Below are positions 1 through 7,846 of a DNA stretch of 11,514 bases, piece by piece; within the stretch, counting starts at the first letter, position 1, and each line of letters begins with the position of its first letter. The notes beneath the pieces were generated by a model, which did no database searches, was not told the DNA's origin, and saw nothing but the letters and a program-made list of their open reading frames with translations. The translations under genes and the position numbers were made by a program. The stretch lies in the NCBI GenBank assembly GCA_964567685.1, contig CAZMNO010000080.1:1-11514 (forward strand), written 5' to 3'. This DNA is from UBA5972 sp964567685. Lineage in GTDB: Bacteria; Pseudomonadota; Alphaproteobacteria; Rhodobacterales; Rhodobacteraceae.

Positions 1-129
1 TTTCAGATGAAGCGGACGTTCGTGCCTTCTGCAGCTAATGACGGGTGAGAGCCCATTTTGACAAATGCTGTTATTCGTACCAAAGGCTTTGAGTTACTCA
101 TGGCCGACATTGACGGCAGCTTTGGTGGT
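1..129. other. Left-edge segment without recognised gene
   Basis: No independent gene is recognised here. On the minus strand a frame different from that of the metallophosphoesterase is open from base 143 to a TGA at 3-5 (46 codons). It could be the displaced 3' end of that gene or unrelated sequence. Its translation does not resemble what I recall of the GpdQ or CpdA C-terminus. The plus strand is interrupted by stops. Confidence 0.4.
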
Positions 130-726
130 TCATTGTAGAAACGTAATGTGACCTGACCCTACGTGCTTGATATTACGGCCATGGCTAAGCGTCCGAGAGA
201 AATCCTCAAATTCGACGAGCTTGATTTCATCGATCCAGGGGATGCCGATATCAAAGGGTGGGTGGTGAATAAACAGATAGGTTGGCTTGTCGCCCGCATC
301 GATCAGCTGCACCTTGAGCCACTCAAGTCGATTGGTACAAAGCTGGCCTTCATGGACATTTGCACCGTCTTTTGTTGTGTCCAGGAAAAGGAAAACTTTC
401 TCGTCGGTCTCATGGCGGTGCTGGATAAACCCGTGTTGATCCTGCGGGTGGTTTTCGAAAACCGAAAGGAACGTTGCGCGCTCGTCGTGGTTCCCAATCA
501 TCAGGAAGCAGGGAAATGGAAGGCTTTCCAGTCGAGATTTCAGAAACCGATAAGAGCTTTCTTCTGCAAATTCCGACAGATCACCGGAAATAACCGCGAA
601 GGAAGTGTCCGGATGCCATCGAGTAATATCTTTCAGGCAGGCATCAAGCCTCTCGGATGGCACACCGCCATTCAAGTGCTCACCTTCTTTACCCAAATGG
701 ATATCCGTGATGTGTACGAATTTCAT
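130..726 (-). CDS. GpdQ/CpdA-like metallophosphoesterase, C-terminally truncated (probably inactive)
   Basis: Calcineurin-like class III metallophosphoesterase of 198 residues, related to GpdQ (glycerophosphodiesterase) and CpdA (cAMP phosphodiesterase). Two-metal motifs seen in order: Asp8-x-His10, Gly48-Asp49, Gly78-Asn79-His80-Asp81, His154-His155-Pro-Pro, and Gly192-His193. Spacing follows GpdQ closely (as I recall: Asp8, His10, Asp50, Asn80, His156, His195, His197). The final metal-binding His is replaced by Thr195, and the protein stops three residues later, whereas GpdQ and CpdA are about 275 residues. So the last motif and the C-terminal part of the fold are missing. The start is firm: its ATG overlaps the glpD stop as ATGA, which implies translational coupling. 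Operon context favours a glycerophosphodiesterase role over cAMP hydrolysis (inference). A frameshift or a rearrangement near base 144 is the likely cause. It could be annotated as a pseudogene. Confidence 0.8.
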   Translation of the reverse strand: MKFVHITDIHLGKEGEHLNGGVPSERLDACLKDITRWHPDTSFAVISGDLSEFAEESSYRFLKSRLESLPFPCFLMIGNHDERATFLSVFENHPQDQHGFIQHRHETDEKVFLFLDTTKDGANVHEGQLCTNRLEWLKVQLIDAGDKPTYLFIHHPPFDIGIPWIDEIKLVEFEDFSRTLSHGRNIKHVGSGHITFLQ

Positions 727-2318
727 CTCGGAAACCTGCCAAGATCACTTTGCTCGGTCTGCATCCATGCCTCGAGCGCCGTGATCTCCTCATTGCTCAT
801 CACCAAACCGAGTTTTGTTCGGCGCCAGACCACGTCTTCGGCCGTCTGGGCGAATTCCCGGCTCATGAGCCAACGTACTTCGACCTCATGCAGTGATGCC
901 CCAAAATCAAGGCCAAGATCTTCGCGTGACTTAGAGCCGTGAAGAATATCCCAGGCTTCCCGTCCATAGCAGCGCAGCAGGCGATCTGCCCAATCCGTAT
1001 CCAAAAATGGAAATGCGCCGCGAAGGGAATTGCGCAGTTTTTCGAACGTTGAGAGTTCGAAATCTCCTCCAGGCAAATGCGCGTCAGCAGTCCATGGACC
1101 AGTGCCTTCGGACAGGAACGGTGCGAGTTGCGCCAATGCCGCTTCGGCCAGTTTTCGATAGGTGGTGATCTTACCGCCGAACACGTTCAACAACGGCGCG
1201 CCACCTTCACTGTCCAGTTTCAAAATGTACTCGCGCGATGCTGCCGATGCGGACTTTGCGCCATCATCAATCAGCGGGCGGACGCCTGAGTAACTCCAGA
1301 CGATATCAGCTTTGGTTACTGGCTGCTCAAAATACTCGGACATGAATTCGCAAAGATATTTCTCCTCCTCCTCAGTACAACGCGGAGGCACATCAGGTTC
1401 TGCGTGTTCACAATCGGTGGTACCCACAAGCGTGAAGTTCCCCTCGTAGGGAATTGCAAAAATTATCCGCCCATCGCCACCTTGAAAGAAATAGGCTCGA
1501 TCATGCTCAAACAGCTTGCGGGTGACAATATGGCTGCCGCGCACCAAGCGGATCTTATCGCGACGGTTCGTCTCGACAACACCTCCAAGAAGTTCGCTGA
1601 CCCAGGGGCCACCTGCATTAACAAGGGCACGGGCCAAGTGCTGTGTTACGGTCCCGGTTCGCTGGTCTTCCAACGTGATCTGCCACAGCTCATCAAGGCG
1701 TTCAGCCCGGGTAACCTTATTACGGGTAAATATGGCGGCGCCACGGTCATGGGAGTCGCGGGCGTTGAGGACGACCAGGCGCGCATCGTCTACCCAGCCA
1801 TCAGAATATTCGAAGGCGCGCCGATATCGGGATTGCAGCGGTCCGCCTGCTTGATCTGTTGTCAGATCAATGCGTTTGGTCCCCGGCAGGAACTTTCGAC
1901 CGCCCATTTGATCATAAAGAAACAGGCCCAGTCGGATCTGCCAGGCCGGGCGGCGCCCTTTCAGCCAGGGCATGAATGTTCCAATAAGCTTTGAAACCGG
2001 CGTGGAGGCGTCGAACCGCATATCTTTTCGGTAGGGCAAAACAAAGCGCATCGGCCGGCTGATATGGGGCATTGCGCGCAACAGGACTTCACGCTCACGT
2101 AGTGCTTCGCGGACCAGCCGAAATTCAAAATATTCAAGGTAACGCAAGCCACCGTGGAACAATTTTGTTGAGGCCGAAGAGGTCGCGCCGCCCAGATCTC
2201 CTTTCTCTGCAAGCCCGACGGAAAGCCCGCGCCCGATCGCGTCCCGCGCAATTCCCACGCCGTTTATGCCGCCGCCAACTACAAATAAATCGAACGGTTC
2301 GCCTTCGTGTTTTTGCAT
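723..2318 (-). CDS. glpD: Aerobic glycerol-3-phosphate dehydrogenase (FAD-dependent)
   Basis: Oxidises sn-glycerol 3-phosphate to dihydroxyacetone phosphate and passes electrons through FAD to membrane quinone, acting at the inner face of the cytoplasmic membrane. It has 531 residues, normal for GlpD. The N-terminus carries the dinucleotide-binding glycine motif GGGINGVG (15-22). It is followed by the family signature ATSSASTKLFHGGLRYLE (45-62). The substrate-site segments SGVRP (Arg347) and GGKITTYRK (Lys383) match the E. coli Arg317 and Lys354 regions. The C-terminal DAO_C-type helical domain (about 410-520) includes EVRWLMSREFAQTAEDVVWRR. The ATG lies 6 bases after the stop of the Na/Pi-carrier gene, and the stop overlaps the next ATG. 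In this cluster it is the step that moves imported G3P into central carbon metabolism. Confidence 0.96.
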   Translation of the reverse strand: MQKHEGEPFDLFVVGGGINGVGIARDAIGRGLSVGLAEKGDLGGATSSASTKLFHGGLRYLEYFEFRLVREALREREVLLRAMPHISRPMRFVLPYRKDMRFDASTPVSKLIGTFMPWLKGRRPAWQIRLGLFLYDQMGGRKFLPGTKRIDLTTDQAGGPLQSRYRRAFEYSDGWVDDARLVVLNARDSHDRGAAIFTRNKVTRAERLDELWQITLEDQRTGTVTQHLARALVNAGGPWVSELLGGVVETNRRDKIRLVRGSHIVTRKLFEHDRAYFFQGGDGRIIFAIPYEGNFTLVGTTDCEHAEPDVPPRCTEEEEKYLCEFMSEYFEQPVTKADIVWSYSGVRPLIDDGAKSASAASREYILKLDSEGGAPLLNVFGGKITTYRKLAEAALAQLAPFLSEGTGPWTADAHLPGGDFELSTFEKLRNSLRGAFPFLDTDWADRLLRCYGREAWDILHGSKSREDLGLDFGASLHEVEVRWLMSREFAQTAEDVVWRRTKLGLVMSNEEITALEAWMQTEQSDLGRFPR

Positions 2319-2324
2319 TGGCCG

Positions 2325-4007
2325 TCAGGTCCCTTTCTTCGCCCCGGATTTGGATTTCTTTGACAGCCGGGTCGACAACAAGTCGCCCGATCGGGCCGCG
2401 ATGGGATAGCCGATTGTCGCAAAAGCCGCGTTTACGTTTTTCAGAATCCGCAGGCTTTCCTGATGCATTCGGCTGGTTGCGAAGCTTTCGTCCATGCCAG
2501 CACGCAATCTGTCCAGATGCTTTTCCTGGAGCTTCTGCTCTGCTACGCGAACTTTTTCCTTTGCCCGCAACAGTTGACGCGCCGCATCAGGAGCACCGTT
2601 CATAAGGACGTCCAAGGCCAGCCGCGCATTGGTCAGAACCCGGTCGTGAAAATCTTCGATGTCTGACAAACCGTCCGGCGAAAATTTAATGGCATCAGAA
2701 TGAAGCTGTCTGATCTGATCAACCAAGCCAGACGCAACCGCGTCAGCAGCGGTTTCGAGACCGTAGGCAATGCTGGCAAGCTCGCTGGACCGGTCTCGTT
2801 GCACCTCGTCCAACTGGTTGTGGTTCAACTGTGCCAGAAACCGTTTTACGTCCACGTGCGTGTCCCGCACGAGTTCAGCCTGCTGTTGGATCGCTTTCGC
2901 CGCTGGCTCGTCCCAATTTTTGAATAGAACGATCACCGAGCGAAGCATCGTTTCCGCTTGCTCCCCCATTTTCAGAATCTCACGATTCGCGCATGCCAGC
3001 GCACGATCTGGGCGATCCAGAGTGGACGGGTCCAGCGCCGAAGAGCGGACAAAATCGGCGGCAGATTCGGTGCGATCCGGCATCATTCGTTCGGCGACCG
3101 GGACGATCCACCCCAGAAAAGGCAGGCTTGCCAGCGCCAACGCGGTGTTGAAGCCCAGATGCAGGTTGATGACCTGCCGGGCCTCATTTTCACCAAGCCA
3201 GCTCAGAACACTCCCGGTCTGCGAAAGAACCAAAAGTACGAGTGCTGCACCACCGCCACGCAGGACAAGATTGGCCATGACCATGCGCCGTGCTGTGAGT
3301 GGCGATGCTAGGGTCAGCATGTAGGCGAGGAAAGCGCCGCCGGCATTTGCGCCCAGAACCATTGCAGCGGCTCCGCTGGCTGGTAGGAGGCCCTGGGCCG
3401 TAAGCGTGACGAAGAACAGCACAGCGGCAACCGAAGAATGCACCGCCCAGGCAAACAGGGCACCAATCAAAAACGAGGTTATAACATCACCGCCAAGGTA
3501 GTGCATCACACTGAGAGTTGCGGGATTGTCTATCAGCGGGCCTGTCGCCGCGCGGATCATATCGAGAGAGACGAAGATTAGCGCAATGCCAATCAGGATC
3601 CGGCCGAGTTGGCGAACTTCGTTTTTTGAGCTGCGCAAAAACAATATGACCCCGCCAAACAGGAGTAGAGGGATCAGGAGATCCTGTCGCACCAGCAAAA
3701 TCTGCGAAACGATTGCCGATCCGATATCGGCCCCAAGCAGAATGGCCATGCCGGCCAGCAGGCTGATCCCACCCTTCACCGCGAAGTTCGAAACCAATAC
3801 GGCCACTGCCGTAGCACTTTGCAAACAAAGCGCAGCAAAAACGCCGCTGGCCGCTGCCTGCAGACGGCTGGTGTTCGAGCGCCGAAGGAATGCACGAAGC
3901 TGAACGGAGTACGCCCGTTCGACCCCGGTGCGCAGCAGTCGCACCGCCCAGATCAGTAGGGCGGCGGCACCGGCGATATTGATCAGGAACTGGATCACGA
4001 TGTCCAA
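2325..4007 (-). CDS. Na/Pi-cotransporter family protein with PhoU-like domain (YjbB/NptA-like)
   Basis: Membrane carrier of 560 residues. The N-terminal ~300 residues are strongly hydrophobic and hold the two inverted Na/Pi_cotrans repeats: QSATA (63-67) with GADIGSA (92-98), and HSSVAAV (190-196) with GANAGGA (219-225). This is followed by HLGFNTALA near 283. From about 335 to 540 the sequence is helical and charged, like the PhoU domain fused to YjbB-type proteins, and it ends in a Lys/Ser-rich tail. The start is TTG at 4005-4007, preceded by an A-rich run and GGGG; no upstream ATG is in frame. It begins after a 117-base gap with no clear terminator, and glpD follows 6 bases after its stop. 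Family members move phosphate with sodium, and E. coli YjbB is linked to phosphate export. In this cluster, relief of excess phosphate from organophosphate use is plausible (inference); direction cannot be read from sequence. Confidence 0.88.
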   Translation of the reverse strand: MDIVIQFLINIAGAAALLIWAVRLLRTGVERAYSVQLRAFLRRSNTSRLQAAASGVFAALCLQSATAVAVLVSNFAVKGGISLLAGMAILLGADIGSAIVSQILLVRQDLLIPLLLFGGVILFLRSSKNEVRQLGRILIGIALIFVSLDMIRAATGPLIDNPATLSVMHYLGGDVITSFLIGALFAWAVHSSVAAVLFFVTLTAQGLLPASGAAAMVLGANAGGAFLAYMLTLASPLTARRMVMANLVLRGGGAALVLLVLSQTGSVLSWLGENEARQVINLHLGFNTALALASLPFLGWIVPVAERMMPDRTESAADFVRSSALDPSTLDRPDRALACANREILKMGEQAETMLRSVIVLFKNWDEPAAKAIQQQAELVRDTHVDVKRFLAQLNHNQLDEVQRDRSSELASIAYGLETAADAVASGLVDQIRQLHSDAIKFSPDGLSDIEDFHDRVLTNARLALDVLMNGAPDAARQLLRAKEKVRVAEQKLQEKHLDRLRAGMDESFATSRMHQESLRILKNVNAAFATIGYPIAARSGDLLSTRLSKKSKSGAKKGT

Positions 4008-4124
4008 TCGCCCCTTTTTTTTGATGGGCGGCCTATATCCGCACCAAAACGCTGGCCAAGGGCAGGTTTCCCGTCGCTTTGGGGATCCAGCCTGACCTTA
4101 TGCCTGTCGACCCGTTCCGAAGAC

Positions 4125-4925
4125 CTAACCGTTCCTTGCATCAAGCAAAGTCTGTGAGATCTCAACAAAACCGTCGCCGCCCCTCTCGCTCGCGACCCAC
4201 GCAGGACACGCATCCAATTGCTCCTCGAAGTCCCTTACATTCGCGACCCCGAAAGACATTGGGAAGTAGGCAAACATTGGCGCATCGTTTGGGCTGTCGC
4301 CCACAAAGATCGACTGCTCCAGATTGTCTTGCAGATCAAACCCCAGCACTTCGCGACAAAACCGCCGCGTCATGGAAAGTTTGTCGTGGCTGCCGAACCA
4401 CCCATTCACGTGGATCGAAGATACTTTTGCGACGGCACCAGCCTCTTCGAAAATTTCTTTGATACGTTGTACCGCCCTGGAATCCAGAGGCGGAACGTCT
4501 TCGCAAAAATCGATTGCCAGGTCGGTGTCCCGGAAATTCTGGTCGGCGGACACTGCAGAACCGGGCACTTCGGCAAGGACGCGTTCGCGAATGCGCGTCA
4601 ACTTTTCGTGGTTCTCGCGCCGGGTGTCTTGCGATCCTGCATATACGCGCCGCATGGTCTTGGCGCCATGATCGTAGGAGAAATAAAAAGCTCCGTTTTC
4701 TCCAACGACACCCGCAACCGGCCAGAATCTGGCAATAAGATCGCACCAGCCAGCGGGCCGACCGGTGACTGGCACAATACCGACGCCCGCGTCGCAAAGA
4801 GCTTCGAGCGCCGAATAGCTCGATGCGGTCAGGCGGCCCTCGGTGGTCAGCGTGTCGTCGATATCCACGAACACGTATTTGACCAGACGGGCCAAGTCTT
4901 TGGAAAGTTGGTCGAGGGGCTTCAT
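4125..4925 (-). CDS. HAD-superfamily phosphatase (HAD-IIB/Cof-like)
   Basis: Cytoplasmic hydrolase of 266 residues with all HAD motifs. Motif I is DIDDTLT (21-27), with nucleophile Asp21 and acid/base Asp23. Motif II is VTGRP (Thr54). The GENGA segment is at 75-79, the catalytic Lys is in DKLSM (Lys182), and motif IV is GDSPNDAPMF (209-218). The region between motif II and the Lys is long enough for a C2-type cap, as in the Cof, sucrose-phosphate phosphatase and mannosyl-3-phosphoglycerate phosphatase branch. The substrate cannot be read from sequence. Its place between ugpQ (38 bases upstream) and the phosphate carrier suggests a phosphorylated glycerol or head-group derivative, with G3P or glycerate phosphates as candidates (inference). 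The ATG at 4925 is the first in frame that gives a normal-length N-terminus; the ribosome site is weak. A 117-base gap follows its stop. Confidence 0.88.
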   Translation of the reverse strand: MKPLDQLSKDLARLVKYVFVDIDDTLTTEGRLTASSYSALEALCDAGVGIVPVTGRPAGWCDLIARFWPVAGVVGENGAFYFSYDHGAKTMRRVYAGSQDTRRENHEKLTRIRERVLAEVPGSAVSADQNFRDTDLAIDFCEDVPPLDSRAVQRIKEIFEEAGAVAKVSSIHVNGWFGSHDKLSMTRRFCREVLGFDLQDNLEQSIFVGDSPNDAPMFAYFPMSFGVANVRDFEEQLDACPAWVASERGGDGFVEISQTLLDARNG

Positions 4926-4963
4926 GTCCCGTGCTCATCTGCTTTGTCTGGCATTCGTGTAGG

Positions 4964-5929
4964 TTACTCGGCTGCTTCGGGGGGGATCCCGTCCGACCAA
5001 GTCAGGCCCCGTGCCAACAGAATCCGCTGTGCGCGACCGGGGTAGTCGGTAATGATCCCATCTAAGCCCGCATCTATCATTCGATTGATGTCTTCGGGCT
5101 CATTCGCCGTCCAACCGGAGACCAAAAGTCCGAGGTCATGAGCCACGGCAACAAGCTCCGGCGTTACATCCATAAAATACGGGCACCACATCTTGCCACC
5201 TGCATTCGCAACGGCCTGCGGGATCGACATGCCGAGTGCATCGAAGTCCGGCGCCATTTCCTTTGGCGAGTCCTCGCCCGGATCATCCATGTTTTCCGGC
5301 CTTTGCGACAGGTATGATCGGGGTATATCTGGGGCTAAGTTGGCGCATTCCCCCAACAAGTCCCAATCAAAGCTGTGCAAAATGGTTCGGTTTTCCAGAC
5401 CTCTGGACCGGACTTCGGCCAATACTCTGGAAGCTATGTTGTTTCGGGCACCTGCCGGGTTTGGATCTTTTGGATTGGACTTTATTTCCAGAAGCAAAAG
5501 CAGGTCTTTTCCCTCAGGCGTAAGCGCGAAATTCAACAGATCGGTCAGAGGTGGCACGCGAACACCCGACATGAATGCCTGATCGGGAAAACGCTTGCCA
5601 TAAACCGTGCGCCCATCAAGGCCCCCGACGTCGAGTTGGCTGAGGTCAGACAAAGAAAGCTCCGAGACCTTCAACTCGTCTCCAGTCAGCCAGTCACCGT
5701 CGGCCCCACGTGTGGCCGCGTTTAGAAGGTGATGATTGTGCGTGATGACGGGGATCTGATCACGGGTCAGGACCACGTCGAATTCCATCGCACTCACGCC
5801 GATGTTCAAAGTGAATAGGAATCCCTCCATCGTGTTTTCTGGCATCACTCCGCGGGCCCCGCGGTGCCCGATCACGCGGACCAGACCTGGACCGCCCCGA
5901 AAACCGTTCAATTGAGGGAAATCCGTCAT
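4964..5929 (-). CDS. ugpQ: Cytoplasmic glycerophosphodiester phosphodiesterase
   Basis: Hydrolyses glycerophosphodiesters to G3P and the free alcohol. GDPD-family TIM-barrel enzyme of 321 residues. Visible motifs are GHRGARGVMPENT (21-33, catalytic His22), the metal pair Glu49-Phe-Asp51, the second catalytic His64 (ITHNH), the metal ligand Glu148 (LLEIKSN) and the late SGWTANE segment. There is no signal peptide, which fits a UgpQ-type cytoplasmic enzyme rather than periplasmic GlpQ. It is about 70 residues longer than E. coli UgpQ; much of the extra length seems to lie between the second His and Glu148. The ATG overlaps the ugpC stop as ATGA, so the two are probably translationally coupled, and substrate would be cleaved on or just after entry. 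Confidence in family is very high; the exact head-group preference is unknown. Confidence 0.95.
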   Translation of the reverse strand: MTDFPQLNGFRGGPGLVRVIGHRGARGVMPENTMEGFLFTLNIGVSAMEFDVVLTRDQIPVITHNHHLLNAATRGADGDWLTGDELKVSELSLSDLSQLDVGGLDGRTVYGKRFPDQAFMSGVRVPPLTDLLNFALTPEGKDLLLLLEIKSNPKDPNPAGARNNIASRVLAEVRSRGLENRTILHSFDWDLLGECANLAPDIPRSYLSQRPENMDDPGEDSPKEMAPDFDALGMSIPQAVANAGGKMWCPYFMDVTPELVAVAHDLGLLVSGWTANEPEDINRMIDAGLDGIITDYPGRAQRILLARGLTWSDGIPPEAAE

Positions 5930-6981
5930 TCGTCGATCCGGGCGCCCGTTGTGCTGTCAAAGACATGAAGGTTTTCGACTGCGGCAGAGAAGCTCATCAC
6001 AGAGCCGGCCTCAGCAGCCACGTGGCCGGGCATACTCGCGACGATATCCGTGTTCGTCCCATCCAGAACACCGTGCACAAGTGTGTTGGCACCAAGTTGT
6101 TCAAACATTTGAACCGAAATCCGGATTGGCCCGTTCTCGTTATGAGTAAGATGCTCGGGACGAATGCCAAGTGTGACCGACCCGTTGGCATGATTTGCAC
6201 CGGGCACTATCGCGCCATTGCCGAGCGTAAGCGCACCATCAGCAGCAGTCGCGGGAAGAAAATTCATCGAGGGACTGCCAATAAAGCCAGCTACGAACAG
6301 CGTGGCAGGGCGGTCATAAAGTTCTATCGGTGTTCCAAACTGCTCAACATATCCACCATTTAGCACCATTAGGCGGTCGCCCAGGGTCATCGCCTCAACC
6401 TGATCGTGCGTCACATAGATCGAAGTGACCCCGAGACGCTGTTGCAGTTTACGGATCTCAAGACGCATCTGCACGCGCAGTTTGGCATCCAGGTTCGACA
6501 GCGGTTCGTCAAAGAGAAAAACCTGCGGGTCGCGCACAATTGCGCGGCCCATGGCAACACGCTGCCGCTGACCGCCCGATAGCTGACGGGGCTTTCGGTC
6601 AAGATAATCGCCAATCTCAAGAATTTCAGCAGCTTCTTGAACCCGCCGGTCGATCTCATCCCTGGAAATTTTCCGGATCTTCAAGCCATAGGCCATGTTC
6701 TCGCGCACTGACATATGCGGGTAGAGCGCGTAGTTCTGGAACACCATTGCAATGTCCCGATCGGCCGGTTCCAGCTTGTTGACCATCTTGTCGCCGATGC
6801 TGATTTCACCCGAAGTAACGGTCTCAAGCCCTGCGACCATCCGGAGAAGTGTTGACTTGCCGCAGCCCGATGGCCCAACGATGACGATGAACTCTCCATC
6901 CTCGATCTCGCCTTCGACGTGGTGCAGGACCTCAACGTTGCCATAAGCCTTTACAAGGTCTTTGAGTGTAATGGATGCCAT
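5926..6981 (-). CDS. ugpC: sn-Glycerol-3-phosphate ABC transporter ATP-binding protein
   Basis: ATPase of the UgpBAEC importer, 351 residues from the ATG at 6979-6981. Motifs: Walker A GPSGCGKST (36-44), Q-loop Gln82 in FQNYALYP, signature LSGGQ (134-138), Walker B VFLFDEP (154-160), D-loop SNLDAKLR and H-loop His192. The C-terminal ~115 residues form the OB/TOBE-like regulatory domain of the MalK/UgpC subfamily (LGIRPEH). The frame is open for 23 more codons to an ATG at 7050. I rejected that start because it would overlap ugpE by 56 bases and add residues unlike the family, while MASITLKDLVKAYG is a typical N-terminus. It begins 13 bases after the ugpE stop. It belongs to the MsmK/MalK-like group, so ATPases from other sugar importers could in principle cross-serve. 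Confidence 0.95.
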   Translation of the reverse strand: MASITLKDLVKAYGNVEVLHHVEGEIEDGEFIVIVGPSGCGKSTLLRMVAGLETVTSGEISIGDKMVNKLEPADRDIAMVFQNYALYPHMSVRENMAYGLKIRKISRDEIDRRVQEAAEILEIGDYLDRKPRQLSGGQRQRVAMGRAIVRDPQVFLFDEPLSNLDAKLRVQMRLEIRKLQQRLGVTSIYVTHDQVEAMTLGDRLMVLNGGYVEQFGTPIELYDRPATLFVAGFIGSPSMNFLPATAADGALTLGNGAIVPGANHANGSVTLGIRPEHLTHNENGPIRISVQMFEQLGANTLVHGVLDGTNTDIVASMPGHVAAEAGSVMSFSAAVENLHVFDSTTGARIDE

Positions 6982-6994
6982 GCTGCGTGACCCG

Positions 6995-7846
6995 CTATTT
7001 GTCAGTTTCAGTGAGGCCCTGCACAAAGAGCCGTTGCATTGCGACGACAACGAAGACCGGCGGTATCATCGCCAGAAGTGCCGTCATCATTATGATGTTC
7101 CACTGGGGTGACTGTTCAGCCGCCTCAAGCATCTGCTTGATGCTCATCACGATGGTGGTCATGTCGGTATCTGTGGTGATCAGAAGCGGCCAGAGATACT
7201 GGTTCCAGCCGTAGATAAAGAGGATTACGAAGAGTGCCGCAATGTTGGTACGACTAAGCGGTATCAGAATATCCCAGAAGAATCTGAGCGGTCCCGCGCC
7301 GTCGATCCGCGCACTCTCCAACATTTCGTCAGGGATAGTAAGGAAGACTTGCCGGAACATGAAGGTTGCGGTTGCTGAGGCAATCAGGGGGATCGACAGG
7401 CCCCAGTAACTGTTGAGCATCCCGAGGTTGGCAACGACTTCGAACGTTGGAAGAATGCGGACTTCGACCGGCAACATCAGCGTGATGAAGATCAGCCAGA
7501 AAAAGCCCATGCGGAAAGGAAATTTAAAGTAGACAATTGCAAAGGCCGAAAGAAGCGAAATAGCAATCTTGCCCAATGAGATCATCATGGCCATGGCCAG
7601 AGAGTTCAGAAGCATCCGCCAAACTGGCGCGGCTTCGGTTCCCGAAAGCCCCCCGCCGAAAAGAGTCTGCTTGAAATTCTCCCAGAAATAACCGCCGGGC
7701 AACATTGGGATAGGGGCCTGCGTCATCCGGATGGGATCATGGGTCGCGGCGACGAATGTGATCCAAATCGGCAGTGCCACAATAATGACGCCAAAAACCA
7801 AAACGATGTGGCTGACGATGTTTAGTATCGGGCGGTTCTCTATCAT
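6995..7846 (-). CDS. ugpE: sn-Glycerol-3-phosphate ABC transporter permease
   Basis: Inner-membrane permease subunit of 283 residues with about six hydrophobic segments; the first is at about 11-33, and others are near 77-105, 112-130, 142-165, 198-216 and 240-265. The cytoplasmic EAA loop that docks onto the ATPase is clear at about 174-197: EMLESARIDGAGPLRFFWD, then ILIPL. The order ugpA-ugpE-ugpC and the MalG-like architecture identify it as the second permease of a carbohydrate-uptake type 1 importer. Its ATG overlaps the ugpA stop by one base (TGATG), typical of coupled translation giving equal amounts of the two permeases. Length is normal for UgpE. Confidence 0.93.
   Translation of the reverse strand: MIENRPILNIVSHIVLVFGVIIVALPIWITFVAATHDPIRMTQAPIPMLPGGYFWENFKQTLFGGGLSGTEAAPVWRMLLNSLAMAMMISLGKIAISLLSAFAIVYFKFPFRMGFFWLIFITLMLPVEVRILPTFEVVANLGMLNSYWGLSIPLIASATATFMFRQVFLTIPDEMLESARIDGAGPLRFFWDILIPLSRTNIAALFVILFIYGWNQYLWPLLITTDTDMTTIVMSIKQMLEAAEQSPQWNIIMMTALLAMIPPVFVVVAMQRLFVQGLTETDK

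Noticed and set aside
163..942. 259-residue plus-strand open frame
   Set aside because: Antisense to the metallophosphoesterase and the glpD 3' end, both of which have clear family motifs; its translation resembles no family.
1404..1994. 196-residue plus-strand open frame
   Set aside because: Entirely antisense inside glpD; a shadow of its codon pattern.
4008..4124. Terminator or promoter in the 117-base gap before the Na/Pi carrier
   Set aside because: Only imperfect pairing is seen and no T run on the transcribed strand; no clear -35/-10 pair.
3995..4213. 72-residue minus-strand frame bridging the HAD and Na/Pi-carrier genes
   Set aside because: Overlaps the HAD gene end in another frame, has an Arg-rich composition typical of a shadow frame, and has no supporting start site.
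4218..5045. 275-residue plus-strand open frame
   Set aside because: Antisense to the HAD phosphatase with all motifs intact; no recognisable domain or ribosome site.
6982..7050. 23-residue N-terminal extension of UgpC from ATG 7050
   Set aside because: It overlaps ugpE by 56 bases and is unlike UgpC/MalK N-termini.
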